Positions 14,320-23,851 are shown, numbered from the stretch's first letter. The stretch is DNA of 23,932 bases from an uncultured Clostridium sp. (GCA_900553685.1 USEI01000022.1:1-23932), one strand, 5' to 3'. The notes: generated by a model from the letters alone, not told the origin. Made by a program: numbers and translations.

Positions 14320-15693
14320 AAGAAAACAATGAAGATATTAAGCAAAAGTTTAAGTTAGGAATTGCTATATCACAGATTAAAAGTGATGAAAATAAGAAAA
14401 AATTTTCTAAAAAAGTTTTTAATATAAAAAAATATGGTTTAGTTGCTTGTGTTTGTATAATGTTTATAACAGGTACGGTTTTTGCAAAGGATATTGGAAA
14501 AATAATAAAAGATAAATTTGGATTAGGAAAAGGAGTTCAAACTGCTGTAGATAATGGATATATTGAAAAAAATGAAAAAGATTCTACGATTCAAACAGTT
14601 GAAATATATCAAAATAATGAAAAAATTGCTAATATAAATATGAAGTGTAATGTTAGTGAGTTTTTAATAGCAGATAAAAATTTAAGTATTAATTTTTCTT
14701 TTGAAATTGAAAATGAAATAAATGAATATGTTGACTTAGGAAAAGTTAAAAATGGCAATATAGATTATGAAGGTTCTTATATATTAGAATTGTCTGATTT
14801 ATTTATTATAGATGAAAATAATGAAATACTTTACTTAAATAAATCTAATGATAATGCTGTTAAAGAGTTTTTTAATAAAAATGGATTAAATTATGATTTA
14901 TCAGAATTAGATAAATTTTCTAATAATGCCAATATAAACAATTTTTATGATAAAGATAATATGCTAGGTTTTAATTTAACATGTAATTTTGTATCATCAA
15001 ACGATTATCCAAAATCAAAACAATTAAAATTATATTTTACAGAAATTACATTAACAGAACCATTTTTAAATGAAAATGAAGCGAAAAAAATTACGTTAAA
15101 AGGAAATTGGAATTTTACTTTAGATGTTCCTGAAATAATGTATAATCGTACTAATATTTCATATAGAGTAATTGAATGTGAAAGAGAAGATATAAATGTT
15201 TATGAGGCTAAATTAACAGATACAGGATTTGAACTTGGACTTAAATTATTAAATACAGAAAAGCCAATTTATCCAGAAGAGCTGTTAAAACGTGAAAAAG
15301 AATTGAACGCAAATGAAAATATAAATCGGAAAAATTCTTCATGACAAGGAAAACTTTATTAATTTCTATGGTAATGAGTATTATGCAGATTTATATATAG
15401 AATACAAGAACAACGAATTTCCTATAAGAATTAATGGAGAAGTACCTGATACTTGGGAAAGTAAAACAGATGGTTGCTATGTAGTTAATTCAAATAATAC
15501 GATATTTAGTATTTCAGATATTGTTGAAAGAAATCATGAATATAATTTTTCAAAAGATTTAAAGGAATTTGATTTTTATGATACATTCGAAATGTCAAAA
15601 TTTGATGCAACAGATATAATTACTGTTGTTATTGATTTAAAAGGTACCCCAGTTCATATTAAACTTGAAAAAATAGTTACTCTTCCCTTTTAA
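14316..15693 (+). pseudogene. DUF4179-type membrane sensor, frameshifted (module 4)
   Basis: The first frame runs 342 codons to a TGA at 15342-15344 and has the N-terminal tail, a transmembrane helix (about 40-57, YGLVACVCIMFITGTVFA), KDIGKIIKDKFGLGKG, AVDNGYI and most of the outer domain. The remainder continues in another frame after the A5 run at 15330-15334: FINFYGNEYYADLYIEY up to VVIDLKGTPVHIKLEK, ending at 15691-15693. This corresponds to the distal domain of the twin at 9620 (FYGNEEYADLYENYW, ending VVAGEPFEIQMKK). Removing one A restores an uninterrupted protein of about 458 residues. So it is a single-base insertion, either a real mutation or a sequencing/assembly error. The truncated product would keep the sigma-binding tail and the membrane helix but lack the terminal ~115 residues. 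Confidence 0.85.
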
Positions 15694-15814
15694 AAAAATA
15701 AGTTTTATTTAATTATTTTTAATAATCACAAACAAAAATAAATAGATTTATTTTTGTTAACTTTTAATAAAATTCCACGGGTATAACTGAAGTAGTTTAC
15801 CCTTAAAGTTAAAC

Positions 15815-15853
15815 AAAAACTATCCTTTAACATAAAATAAAGGATAGTTTTTC
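15815..15853. terminator. Bidirectional intrinsic terminator
   Basis: AAAACTATCCTTT pairs with AAAGGATAGTTTT, with a 10-base loop, and is A-rich on the left and T-rich on the right. It lies between two convergent genes, the module 4 sensor and the GT-C-like protein. It marks the right edge of the regulatory island. Confidence 0.85.
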
Positions 15854-15873
15854 ATAAATTTATACTTAATAAT

Positions 15874-17493
15874 TTATACATTTCTTTCATATAATGTAAA
15901 GTTTTCATCTTCATATAAAACTTTATAATTATGGTCTAATTTTATATAATTATAAATTATATCTGTATTATATATCAAAATATGTGTAAAATCATATTTT
16001 TTAAAAACATCTTCATAGTTAACTTTTCCTAATGATACTTGCGTAAAATCGTAAAACACATCTGTATCATTAAATTCACTACAATATACATCTAATCTAG
16101 AGTCTATAAATACTGGAATTTCATTTAACATTAAATAACTACCATTATTATATGAATTATAAATTCTCATATTTTTATAATCTAAATTTTCTTTAATGTA
16201 TTCTACAGCTCCTACTGGATATAACTCTTCATCTACATAATCTTCTACAATTATTTCTAAAAATTCAGGTAATACAAACAAAATAATAAGTATTGATAAT
16301 ATAATAATTCCCTTTTTGCTAACTAAAATATTTTCTAATTTTTGCATATCTTCTGGAATAAACTTTGCTATACATTGTGTAATCAAATCCATAAGAACAT
16401 AACTTCCAAGAAAAACTAGTAAATATACGTATCTTGCACTAATTATAGTCATTAATAATAAACCTAATATTAAAAAACCTTGTTCTAATTTTAATTTAGT
16501 AGGCATAAAAATTAAAAATGCTAATAATATAATTAAAAATACTACTAAATCTGTACTATATGCTGGTGTAATTGGCTGCATTTCCATTATAAAATCTACA
16601 GAAGCATTATTTTCAAAATTGCTTTCTCCAAACATTGATTTTATTACATAAGTATATGGAGTATCATGAATTGGTGTAATTAACCCTGTAAAGCATATAA
16701 TTACAAATAAAATTACTAAATTTTTTATATTATAACTTTCTCTTCTTACCATTTTTTCATATTTTGGTGGTTCTATTTTTTCTAAAATATCTGCATAATA
16801 GTTTACCTTAATTTCATATTTTCTTGCTTTTTTAGAATCTTTTGGAACATTTTTTAATTTGTTTTGATATCTTTTTTTCAATAACACATATCGATTTTTA
16901 GGAGATATAAAGTTAAAAAATGCACTAGCAAAATATGGTAAAAATAGTACTAAATACATCGGCCAAGTTGCTGCATGAAAATTTGCTACTATAATTGAAA
17001 GTACAATTAATAACACAGCATATCTTTTTTTATTAGTTTCTATAAATTTTTCTATACAATATATTTCCACTATAAAACATAGAAAAGAAACAATCTGCGA
17101 CCTTGCAGTATAACAAGATCTGATTATGTATGCTGAAATTAAAGTTATTATAAATGCTATAACTGGTTGTTTTCCTCTTTTTGTTAACAAATTGAATAAA
17201 ACAATATTAATTAAAATAGAAAATAATATTATCGATATATATATTCCTGTAAATCCAAAATTATTATAAATTAAATACATAATAATATCAAAAGCCCAAT
17301 GAGAATACGTATATGTTAATCCTTGAATCCAAGAAAAATGTTCTTTCATATCTATTCCGTTTTCTAATATATATTTTCCTATTGATATATTAAAAAAAGT
17401 ATCATTTTGAAAAGTCTTTCCTACTATTCCTATCGTAAATATTCCAATTAAAATCGAAAATATTATAACTATTTTTTTCTGTTTCTTTTCCAT
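15874..17493 (-). CDS. Polytopic membrane protein, GT-C glycosyltransferase-like, function unknown
   Basis: The 539-residue integral membrane protein has about 10-12 hydrophobic segments. The first outer loop has the layout of GT-C-type membrane proteins of unknown substrate: FFNISIGKYILENG, HFSWIQGL, YSHWAFDIIMYLIYNNFG, corresponding to the W-H/W-GxxIxxxG, D-x-F and H-W-x signatures. A large basic cytoplasmic loop (about 195-245, FISPKNRYVLLKKRYQNK) follows. The C-terminal soluble part (about 430-539) contains the conserved type NSYNNGSYLMLN, PVFIDSRLDVY. It starts with ATG and AAGGAG 6 bases upstream and is monocistronic. It is probably involved in transferring a lipid-linked sugar or polymer to an extracytoplasmic acceptor, but the substrate cannot be stated. 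Confidence 0.7.
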   Translation of the reverse strand: MEKKQKKIVIIFSILIGIFTIGIVGKTFQNDTFFNISIGKYILENGIDMKEHFSWIQGLTYTYSHWAFDIIMYLIYNNFGFTGIYISIILFSILINIVLFNLLTKRGKQPVIAFIITLISAYIIRSCYTARSQIVSFLCFIVEIYCIEKFIETNKKRYAVLLIVLSIIVANFHAATWPMYLVLFLPYFASAFFNFISPKNRYVLLKKRYQNKLKNVPKDSKKARKYEIKVNYYADILEKIEPPKYEKMVRRESYNIKNLVILFVIICFTGLITPIHDTPYTYVIKSMFGESNFENNASVDFIMEMQPITPAYSTDLVVFLIILLAFLIFMPTKLKLEQGFLILGLLLMTIISARYVYLLVFLGSYVLMDLITQCIAKFIPEDMQKLENILVSKKGIIILSILIILFVLPEFLEIIVEDYVDEELYPVGAVEYIKENLDYKNMRIYNSYNNGSYLMLNEIPVFIDSRLDVYCSEFNDTDVFYDFTQVSLGKVNYEDVFKKYDFTHILIYNTDIIYNYIKLDHNYKVLYEDENFTLYERNV

Positions 17494-17661
17494 ACTTTCT
17501 CCTTATTTTTATAGTATTTCTAGCCAAAAGAATTATATCATACACTTTTTTAAAGAACAATAACTTTAATTGAATCAATAACATTGATTATTTATTTACT
17601 ATTTTAATCTAATCATTTTCTAAACATTTTTCACAAAAAACTGGAAATTTACATAAAAACG

Positions 17662-17670
17662 TGATATAAT
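17662..17670 (+). promoter_or_regulatory. Extended -10 promoter of the Spx/ArsC-family gene
   Basis: TGATATAAT has the TGN extension before a perfect TATAAT. No good -35 is seen at the expected place. The leader is about 75 bases long and contains a small hairpin (GGTTATAGG ... CCATAAAACC). Confidence 0.55.
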
Positions 17671-17743
17671 ATTAAAGTACGTGATTGATACTCTGGTTAT
17701 AGGTATTCCATAAAACCTAAATACATAATAAGGAAGTAATGAA

Positions 17744-18097
17744 ATGAACTATATTTTTATATGTTATCCTAAATGTTCAACATGTCAAAAAGCTAAAAAG
17801 TTTCTTGATGAAAATAATATAAAATATACAGAACGACATATTGTAACAGAAACACCTACTTATGATGAATTAAAGGATATAATTGAAATGAGTGGATTAC
17901 CTTTAAATAAATTTTTTAATACTAGTGGTTTACTATATAGAAGTATGAATTTAAAAGAAGAACTAAAAAACTGTTCTGATGATGATAAAATTAGATTACT
18001 TTCAAGTAACGGAATGCTTATTAAAAGACCTATTTTAATAGGTAACAATAAAGTTTTAATAGGCTTTAAAGAAGATGAGTGGAAATCTTTAAAATAA
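17744..18097 (+). CDS. Spx/ArsC (YffB-like) family thioredoxin-fold protein
   Basis: The 117-residue protein starts with a beta strand and the redox motif C11-S-T-C14 (ICYPKCSTCQKAKKFL). It then has the family pattern ERHIVTETPTYDELKDII, LPLNKFFNTSG, YRSMNL, and the conserved segment LIKRPILIG near residue 90, followed by VLIGFKEDEW. This is the arsenate-reductase/Spx fold. The CxxC and the lack of arsenic genes nearby point to the general Spx/YusI-like group rather than a detoxifying ArsC. Spx itself binds the RNA polymerase alpha subunit; whether this one does is not visible. It has its own promoter (extended -10) and terminator. AAGGAAG precedes the ATG. Confidence 0.88.
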   Translation: MNYIFICYPKCSTCQKAKKFLDENNIKYTERHIVTETPTYDELKDIIEMSGLPLNKFFNTSGLLYRSMNLKEELKNCSDDDKIRLLSSNGMLIKRPILIGNNKVLIGFKEDEWKSLK

Positions 18098-18132
18098 GAA
18101 AAATCCCAAATTACCATACATAAATATAAATT

Positions 18133-18159
18133 GAGAATCATTTTTATGGTTCTCTTTTT
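18133..18159 (+). terminator. Intrinsic terminator of the Spx/ArsC-family gene
   Basis: GAGAATCA pairs with TGGTTCTC (one T-G pair), with a T-rich loop, and is followed by TTTTT. Confidence 0.75.
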
Positions 18160-18315
18160 ATATATTTATAATATTACTATATGTAATTTTATATAATTTT
18201 TATATTGTAACAAATATATTATTCTTACATTCAACTATATAATTCATAAAATCTTTTTTCTAAATTTTCACTTATTATATTACTATCAATATACAATAGT
18301 TTACTAAACTTAGAC

Positions 18316-18930
18316 TTATTTTACAACTATATACTCTTCTAAACTTTCAAACTTCTTATCTCCTATTCCGCTTACATTTTTCAAATCCTCTATTTTTTCA
18401 AATTTACCGTTTTCTTCCCTATATTCTATAATTCTTTTTCCTAAAGCTTCTCCTACTCCAGGCAATGTTTCTAACTTTTCTAGGCTAGCTGTATTGATAT
18501 TTATTTTTCCATTACCTTCTTTGTTTGTTTCAAGTATATTTTCTCCATTTTCTGTAGTCAAATATTCAACTTCTTCTTTATCATCTATACTAGGTATATA
18601 TAGTTTTTGTCCATCTTCTAAAGAATATGCTAAATTCACTTCTGATAAATTAGCTTTTTCTGTTATTCCGCCTGCTAAAGTTATAGCATCTTCAATTCTA
18701 GAATCACCTTCTAGTTCTATAACTCCTGGTGACTTAACTTCTCCTGTAACATATACCTTTATAATTTCTTCTTCAATTTTATTTTCCGTTTTACTTTCGT
18801 CTTCACTAATTATAATATTTCTATAATTTATCTCTTCATTTTTTTTAGAACTAAAAAAATTGTATATAATAATTATTAAAATAATTATAACAACTGTAGA
18901 TTTTATTATTGTATTTTTTGATATTTTCAT
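18316..18930 (-). CDS. comEA: ComEA-family helix-hairpin-helix DNA-binding protein
   Basis: The 204-residue membrane-anchored protein takes up transforming DNA at the outer face of the membrane in competent bacteria. It has one N-terminal transmembrane helix (about 9-26, IKSTVVIIILIIIIYNFF) and an acidic linker. An SLBB domain (about 58-118) follows: IKVYVTGEVKSPGVIELEG, SRIEDAITLAGG, LAYSLEDGQKLYIPS. The C-terminal double helix-hairpin-helix (about 142-204) has KININTASLEKLETLPGVG, AKRIIEYRE-type GKRIIEYREENGKF and IEDLKNVSGIGDKKFESL. The domain order and length are standard for ComEA of Firmicutes. AAAGGAAA-type site before the ATG. It is divergent from the carboxypeptidase gene. comEC is not adjacent in this window. 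Confidence 0.93.
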   Translation of the reverse strand: MKISKNTIIKSTVVIIILIIIIYNFFSSKKNEEINYRNIIISEDESKTENKIEEEIIKVYVTGEVKSPGVIELEGDSRIEDAITLAGGITEKANLSEVNLAYSLEDGQKLYIPSIDDKEEVEYLTTENGENILETNKEGNGKININTASLEKLETLPGVGEALGKRIIEYREENGKFEKIEDLKNVSGIGDKKFESLEEYIVVK

Positions 18931-19030
18931 AATTTTTTCCTTTCTTTATTTCACTTAAATAATATATTTATATTGAATTTTGTCGAAATATGATATATCA
19001 TATTTTTATCAAATTACGTGTGAGGATAAT

Positions 19031-20279
19031 ATGAGATTAAAAAAACAGATATTAACTATTATTTTTATTATTTTAATTAGTTTGCAAACATTTTCATTTG
19101 CATCAGAAGTAAGTATTACTGCAAAATCTGCTATTTTAGTAGAAGTAAGTACTGGTCGCATAATTTACGAAAAAAATTCTACTAAAAGAATGTATCCTGC
19201 CTCTACTACAAAAATTATGACAGCAATAGTTGTCCTTGAAAATTGTAAACTTGATGATATTGTTACTGTAAATGCAAGTGCTTTAGAAGGAATTCCTAGT
19301 GGATATGTAACTTGTGATTTACACCCAGGAGAAGAATTAACTGTTAATGATTTATTATATGCTTTAATGGTAAAATCTGGAAACGATGTTGCTTGTGTTC
19401 TAGCGGAACATGTTGCTGGCTCTGTTGAAGCTTTTGCTGATATGATGAATAAAAAAGCAGAGGAAATCGGTTGCACTGGAACACATTTTGTAAATCCTAA
19501 TGGAATTCATGATGATGCTCATTATACCACCGCTTATGATTTATATCTTATGGCAAAATATGGTATGCAAAATGAAACTTTTAGAACTTTAGTTTCTACT
19601 ACTTCTTATACTCTACCTGCTACAAATAAGCATCCAGAAGCAGATCGATCTTTTAGCAATTCTAATGAGCTTTTGAATAAAAATAGTAAAAATTATTATT
19701 ATAGTAATGCTATCGGAATAAAAACTGGAACCACTTCACAAGCAGGTGATTGCTTAGTAGCTCAATCTTCAAGAGATGGTCTAGATTTTATATCTGTTGT
19801 ATTAGATAGTGGAACTACAAGTGACGGATTAAGCGGTCGATTTATGGATACTAAAGAATTGTTTGATTATGCGTATGATAATTTTACTTTAACAAAAGTC
19901 ACAGAGGAAAACAGTTTAATTGATACTGTAGAAATTGAAAATGCAACAAAAGAAACTAAAAATTTAGATTTATTAATAGATAAAGAAATTACGATTATTA
20001 ATAAAAAAGATTTAAATGTTGATCAAATTATTCCTGAGATAAAGTTAAATGAAAACTTAGAAGCTCCTATTAATAAGCGGTGAAAATGTTGGAACAATTA
20101 AATATAGAGTTGATGACATTGAATACAGTGCTAATCTTTTAGCTGGTAATGATGTTATAGAAAAAGCTGATTTAACAATTTTTATAATTGTCGCTGGAAT
20201 TTTATTATTACTTATTGGAATTACAATATTACAAAGAAGAAAACGTATAAGTAGAAAGAAAAGAAGAAAAAGAAGATAA
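19031..20279 (+). pseudogene. D-alanyl-D-alanine carboxypeptidase (PBP5/DacF type) with C-terminal frameshift
   Basis: This penicillin-binding protein trims the terminal D-Ala of peptidoglycan stem peptides. From the ATG at 19031 (GTGAGGA upstream) it has a signal peptide (cut after SFA, about 24) and all serine active-site motifs: S58-T-T-K61 (PASTTK), S116-G-N118 and K231-T-G233. The frame ends at 20083 (AAG CGG TGA). Skipping the C at 20078 gives ...NKGENVGTIKYRVD, the normal continuation of the PBP5 C-terminal domain, then a transmembrane anchor (IFIIVAGILLLLIGITIL) and a very basic tail, ending at 20279 (about 415 residues). So one extra base truncates the protein just before its anchor. 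The catalytic domain is intact, and the truncated form would be soluble outside the cell. An assembly error is also possible. Confidence 0.87.
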
Positions 20280-20296
20280 ATATTTTTTAACATTAT

Positions 20297-20329
20297 AAAG
20301 ACTTGCTCACAAAAAAGCAAGTCTTTTTT
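20297..20329. terminator. Bidirectional terminator between carboxypeptidase and LCP genes
   Basis: AAAGACTTGCT pairs with AGCAAGTCTTT, with an 8-base loop, T6 on the plus side and an A-rich 5' side. It serves convergent genes ending at 20279 (+) and 20344 (-). Confidence 0.88.
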
Positions 20330-20343
20330 ATATAAATTTTATT

Positions 20344-21390
20344 TTATGAATCTAATTTATCATTCAATTCTTGTAACATATTTTTAGTTTCTTTCTTATC
20401 ATGAATAAATACCCATACATTATTACATTTTTCTGACTCTCCTGGTAATTGCTCACTAATTACACTATTTAAATCAAAATTTACTGCTTTTGGAATATAA
20501 GGTTTTATATCATCAATATTTAAATCTGTTTCTATATTTTCAAAAATAGTATTAACAATTTCTCTAATTTTAGGCAAATTCTTTATACTCATACTTTGTT
20601 TTAAAGTTTCAGTTATAAATTCTCTTTGCGTTCTCATTCTTCCATAGTCATTTCCACCATATTCTTCTGGGTATGTAGTATTATCATTATTATGTCTAAA
20701 TCTTAATAATTGTTCTGCTTTTTCTCCATCTATCTTTTGAGTTCCTTTTGATAAATGTATGTGTAAATCTTGAGTAGGATCATCATAATCCATATCTATT
20801 GGTACATTAAATTCCACTCCACCAATTATATCAACTATTTCTATTAAAGCTCTTGTATTTACTACTATATAATAATCAATATTTATATCTGTTAAATTTT
20901 CTACTGCTTTTATTGTTTTATTTATACCTTTCGAATATAAAGAATTTATTTTATCCGAACCTTTTGCATTATTTTTATTTTTTCCAACAAAAGTGTCTCT
21001 TGGTATTGAAAGCATTGAAGCAGTTTGTTTTTGTGGATTATATGAACATAAAATTATTGTATCTGTTAATCTAGAATCTAGGTCTTCGCTTATTCCTAAA
21101 AGTAAGACATTTATTCTTCCTAAATTTTCTATATCTTCTATTGATTGTCCAAGAAGAGTTGCTACAATTCCCTGTTTTCCCCCTCCATTTTCTTTAACTT
21201 TAAGGTAAAAAATTATGCTAAATATTATTATAATTAAAATTAAAATAATAAAAATTCTTCTAAAAAACAGTCCTATTTTACTTTTTTTCTTTTTTCTCTT
21301 TTTAGGTTCTACAGGCTTTTCTTCATATTTTTCGTTATGTTTCGTACCTTTTACTTTTTTTCTCCCATTTGTATTATTTACTCTATTCAA
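20344..21390 (-). CDS. LytR-CpsA-Psr (LCP) family cell-wall polymer ligase
   Basis: LCP enzymes move teichoic-acid or capsule polymers from their lipid carrier to peptidoglycan on the outer face of the membrane. The protein has a very basic cytoplasmic tail, one transmembrane helix (about residues 45-65, IFIILILIIIIFSIIFYL) and an LCP domain. Diagnostic residues are RINVLLLGI, RLTDTIILCSYNP, the conserved Arg of MLSIPRDTFV, INSLYSKG, VDIIGGVEFNVP, and GEKAEQLLRFRHNND with YGRMRTQREFI. I chose the TTG at 21390 because AAGGAG lies 6 bases upstream; the longer frame from a TTG at 21414 has no site. The protein is then 348 residues, normal for the family. It appears to be transcribed alone and ends at a terminator shared with the carboxypeptidase gene. 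Confidence 0.92.
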   Translation of the reverse strand: MNRVNNTNGRKKVKGTKHNEKYEEKPVEPKKRKKKKSKIGLFFRRIFIILILIIIIFSIIFYLKVKENGGGKQGIVATLLGQSIEDIENLGRINVLLLGISEDLDSRLTDTIILCSYNPQKQTASMLSIPRDTFVGKNKNNAKGSDKINSLYSKGINKTIKAVENLTDINIDYYIVVNTRALIEIVDIIGGVEFNVPIDMDYDDPTQDLHIHLSKGTQKIDGEKAEQLLRFRHNNDNTTYPEEYGGNDYGRMRTQREFITETLKQSMSIKNLPKIREIVNTIFENIETDLNIDDIKPYIPKAVNFDLNSVISEQLPGESEKCNNVWVFIHDKKETKNMLQELNDKLDS

Positions 21391-21498
21391 GCTAAACTCC
21401 TTATATTTTTTCAATTTTTAATTAGTATATCATAAATAGCTTATAATGGCAAAATTTATGCATAAAAGATATCTTGATTAAAATATTTTAAAATTTAT

Positions 21499-21532
21499 AA
21501 AAAAGATGGCAATTAAAATGTGCCATCTTTTT
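21499..21532 (-). terminator. Intrinsic terminator of the DUF5711-CvpA operon
   Basis: AAAAGATGGCA pairs with TGCCATCTTTT around a 9-base loop and is followed on the minus strand by T6. Confidence 0.85.
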
Positions 21533-21540
21533 ATACTAAC

Positions 21541-22233
21541 TTATTTTATTACTAAATTTACTATAAAGTTATTGTTATACATCTTGCTACCTAAAGTAGA
21601 GTCCTCAATTGCACTAATAATTCCCCAAGAACTAATTAATGGTGAAATTACTGAAAATACTGCTAATATTAAATAAACTACTAAAAAGCCTTTTATAATA
21701 CCATAAATTAAACCACCTGATTTATTAAACATTTTTATAAATGGTAAGTTTGCAAGTAACTCTGCAGCAAATCTTATAAATAACAAGAAAAATCTTGATA
21801 ATATAAGTAAAATAAACATTGTTCCAACTCTTATCATGAAATATGAAAGTTGAACTGAAACATATCCTACAGCATCACTTTCTGCTTTATTTAAAGCTTC
21901 TGAAACAAAGGAATTTATTAATTCAACTACTGCTGAAGAAAAATTTGATTCTGATGGTTCTAAAAGTTCTCCATCAGATAATGTTGTTCCTTCTAGATTT
22001 TCTCTAATTACTTCTGCGAGTTTTTCATCTAATTGTGTATTGTTAATTATTGTATTAGAAACTGGTTTATATAAAAGAAATACTATTAAAAGCGATAAAA
22101 TAAATACTAATACTTTAAAAATAACAGAAACTAATCCTCTTCTATAACCCCAATATGTTGATGAAATAATTATAGAAATAATTACTAAGTCTACTAATAT
22201 GCCACCAAAGGCTACCCAATTTATTACCCCCAT
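21541..22233 (-). CDS. CvpA family membrane protein
   Basis: The 230-residue protein has four hydrophobic segments: about 10-30, 33-60, 130-155 and 175-200. It starts with the family pattern VDLVIISIIISSTYWGYRRGLVSVIFK, continues with a long polar loop (about 65-125) and then VQLSYFMIRVGTMFILLILSRF and INLAE-like LAELLANLPFIKMFNKSGGLIYGIIKGFLVVYLIL, the second conserved half. CvpA proteins are widespread and linked to colicin V production in E. coli and to envelope stress resistance; the molecular role is unsettled. It is slightly longer than the E. coli protein because of the loop. AGGAGG precedes the ATG, which follows the DUF5711 stop by 9 bp, so they form an operon. Confidence 0.88.
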   Translation of the reverse strand: MGVINWVAFGGILVDLVIISIIISSTYWGYRRGLVSVIFKVLVFILSLLIVFLLYKPVSNTIINNTQLDEKLAEVIRENLEGTTLSDGELLEPSESNFSSAVVELINSFVSEALNKAESDAVGYVSVQLSYFMIRVGTMFILLILSRFFLLFIRFAAELLANLPFIKMFNKSGGLIYGIIKGFLVVYLILAVFSVISPLISSWGIISAIEDSTLGSKMYNNNFIVNLVIK

Positions 22234-22242
22234 TTTTTCCTC

Positions 22243-23406
22243 CTATAAATCGATTATCTCAATTTTATTTTTATACACAACACCTGCAATAGAATCACCT
22301 AAAACAATTTTATCTATTTGTTTAGTTGATGTGTATTTTTTCAAAAGCCATCCATTAGTATCTACTATTTGAACTTCATTTCCTAAATTAAGAGCCATTT
22401 TATTATCACTAGTAATCATTGACTTTGGCAAATCATTATTCAATATATATAAGCTCTCTGATTTACTATTTGTATCCTTTATCTTCATTTCATATTCATA
22501 CTGGAAAAGTCCTGAAGATTGCTTATTTATAACTGTATATCCATCTTTTAAATTTATATCAACAAATACATCCTCATCAGTAATTTCATAAAGTCGTTCA
22601 TTTGAATCTAAACCAACTTTTTGAACATAACTATCAAACATACAAATTGCATTTTCCTTATCCTGATAATTTATATCTGTCACTATTTCTCCATTTTCTG
22701 CCTCATAAGTATATACTGTAGAATTTTCTGCATCTGTCTGTGCTAAATCAACAGAAATTACTTTAACATAAGATTTGATAATAGTTCCTGAATAGTCGAT
22801 TTCTCCTATTGCCAAATATTTATTATTTGTTGAAACAGCCGTACAAATAGCATAATTAGTTGATAGATATGATCTAAATAACTCTTTACCATTTAAATCA
22901 TAAAAAATAATTACAGATTTATAAATAGTACTTTGAATTATGACACTTACATATCCATTTCTATTAACATTTACTCTAGTAATACTGCCCTCAATATTAT
23001 TCTGCCATAAAATACTTGTACCTGAAATCAAATATATTTTCTGTCCTCCTTTTTCAGCCATAACCATATATTTTCCATTTGTTTCTACCAATGGAACAGA
23101 AATACTAACATCTAATTTAGCTACTGAATTTCCATCAGAAGTATATTCTGTTAATGTATTTTTACTTAATACAGTTATATATTTATCATAAGCAAAAACA
23201 GATGGATTGTCATCAGAATCAATTTCTATATTTTTTAAATTTGATTCTGAAACTTGTTTTTTTAGCAGATTTGTATCTATTTTATACCTAAAATCGTCAT
23301 CTGTTATATATTTAGCAACACAAAAAACTATTAATATTGCTAAAATAAAAATAATTAAAAATTTAAAAGTAGATTTTTTAGGCTTTATATTTTTTTCTTC
23401 TTTCAC
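22243..23406 (-). CDS. DUF5711-family membrane-anchored beta-propeller-like protein
   Basis: The 387-residue protein has a short basic tail, one transmembrane helix (about 13-31, FLIIFILAILIVFCVAKYI) and a large extracellular domain of repeated beta blades. The repeats have the type NGKYMVMAEKGGQKIYLIS, NRNGYVSVIIQS, STNNKYLAIGEIDY and GWLLKKYTSTKQID, as in WD40/PQQ-like propellers. This matches the DUF5711 proteins that commonly sit next to cvpA in Clostridia; function unknown, probably an envelope scaffold or sensor. The start is GTG with AGGTGA about 8 bases upstream. It is the first gene of a two-gene operon with CvpA. Confidence 0.82.
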   Translation of the reverse strand: MKEEKNIKPKKSTFKFLIIFILAILIVFCVAKYITDDDFRYKIDTNLLKKQVSESNLKNIEIDSDDNPSVFAYDKYITVLSKNTLTEYTSDGNSVAKLDVSISVPLVETNGKYMVMAEKGGQKIYLISGTSILWQNNIEGSITRVNVNRNGYVSVIIQSTIYKSVIIFYDLNGKELFRSYLSTNYAICTAVSTNNKYLAIGEIDYSGTIIKSYVKVISVDLAQTDAENSTVYTYEAENGEIVTDINYQDKENAICMFDSYVQKVGLDSNERLYEITDEDVFVDINLKDGYTVINKQSSGLFQYEYEMKIKDTNSKSESLYILNNDLPKSMITSDNKMALNLGNEVQIVDTNGWLLKKYTSTKQIDKIVLGDSIAGVVYKNKIEIIDL

Positions 23407-23485
23407 TCTTCAATCACCTATCAAATTTTTTCAGTATAATCATACCAATTAAATATTTTTTTTGCAAGTGAAATCCTTAAAATTA

Positions 23486-23514
23486 TTGACAAATTCGAGT
23501 TGCAAGTTTATAAT
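23486..23514 (+). promoter_or_regulatory. Consensus sigma-A promoter of tRNA-Arg(ACG)
   Basis: TTGACA (23486-23491), a 17-bp spacer and TATAAT (23509-23514) form a perfect consensus, 28 bases before the tRNA. It is divergent from the DUF5711-CvpA operon. Confidence 0.88.
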
Positions 23515-23542
23515 TAGTTAGTGTTGTTATATTTTTTCAAAT

Positions 23543-23619
23543 GCGCCTGTAGTTTAGCTGGATAGAATGTAGCGCTACGAACGCTGAGATCGGGGGTTCG
23601 AGTCCCTCCAGGCGCACCA
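23543..23619 (+). tRNA. tRNA-Arg (ACG)
   Basis: The 77-base cloverleaf has encoded CCA. The acceptor is GCGCCTG / CAGGCGC, the D arm contains AGCTGGATAGA, the anticodon loop is CTACGAA (anticodon ACG, read as ICG) and the T loop is TTCGAGT. It reads CGN arginine codons. Confidence 0.94.
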
Positions 23620-23666
23620 GAAAATAGGTTTATAGATTTATGCTCTAAACCTATTTTCTTTTTTAA
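23620..23666 (+). terminator. Terminator of tRNA-Arg(ACG)
   Basis: GAAAATAGGTTTA pairs with TAAACCTATTTTC around a long AT-rich loop and is followed by TTTTTT, directly after the CCA end. Confidence 0.85.
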
Positions 23667-23822
23667 CTTATTTTATACCTTTTCATTCATAAAAATTTAT
23701 TATTTCATATAATTATTTATATATAAAAATATACTTTTAATTTTATCATTATATAAAAATTAATTTAAGCTTAAAACATATAATTTAATTTTAAAATAAT
23801 TAAAAATATTTCTATTTTTGTA

Positions 23823-23851
23823 TTGACAAACCTTTTATCATATGTTAATAT
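23823..23851 (+). promoter_or_regulatory. Promoter of tRNA-Arg(UCU)
   Basis: TTGACA (23823-23828) with a -10-like TAATAT 17 bp later, 14 bases before the tRNA. The -35 is perfect and the -10 is a weaker match than in the other two tRNA promoters. Confidence 0.55.

Noticed and set aside
18494..18826. 110-codon plus-strand frame inside comEA
   Set aside because: Mirror frame of a well-recognised gene, rich in Ser and Ile as expected for antisense of acidic and Glu-rich coding sequence.
19165..19476. 103-codon minus-strand frame inside the carboxypeptidase gene
   Set aside because: Overlaps the active-site region of a clear PBP5 gene and has no ribosome binding site.
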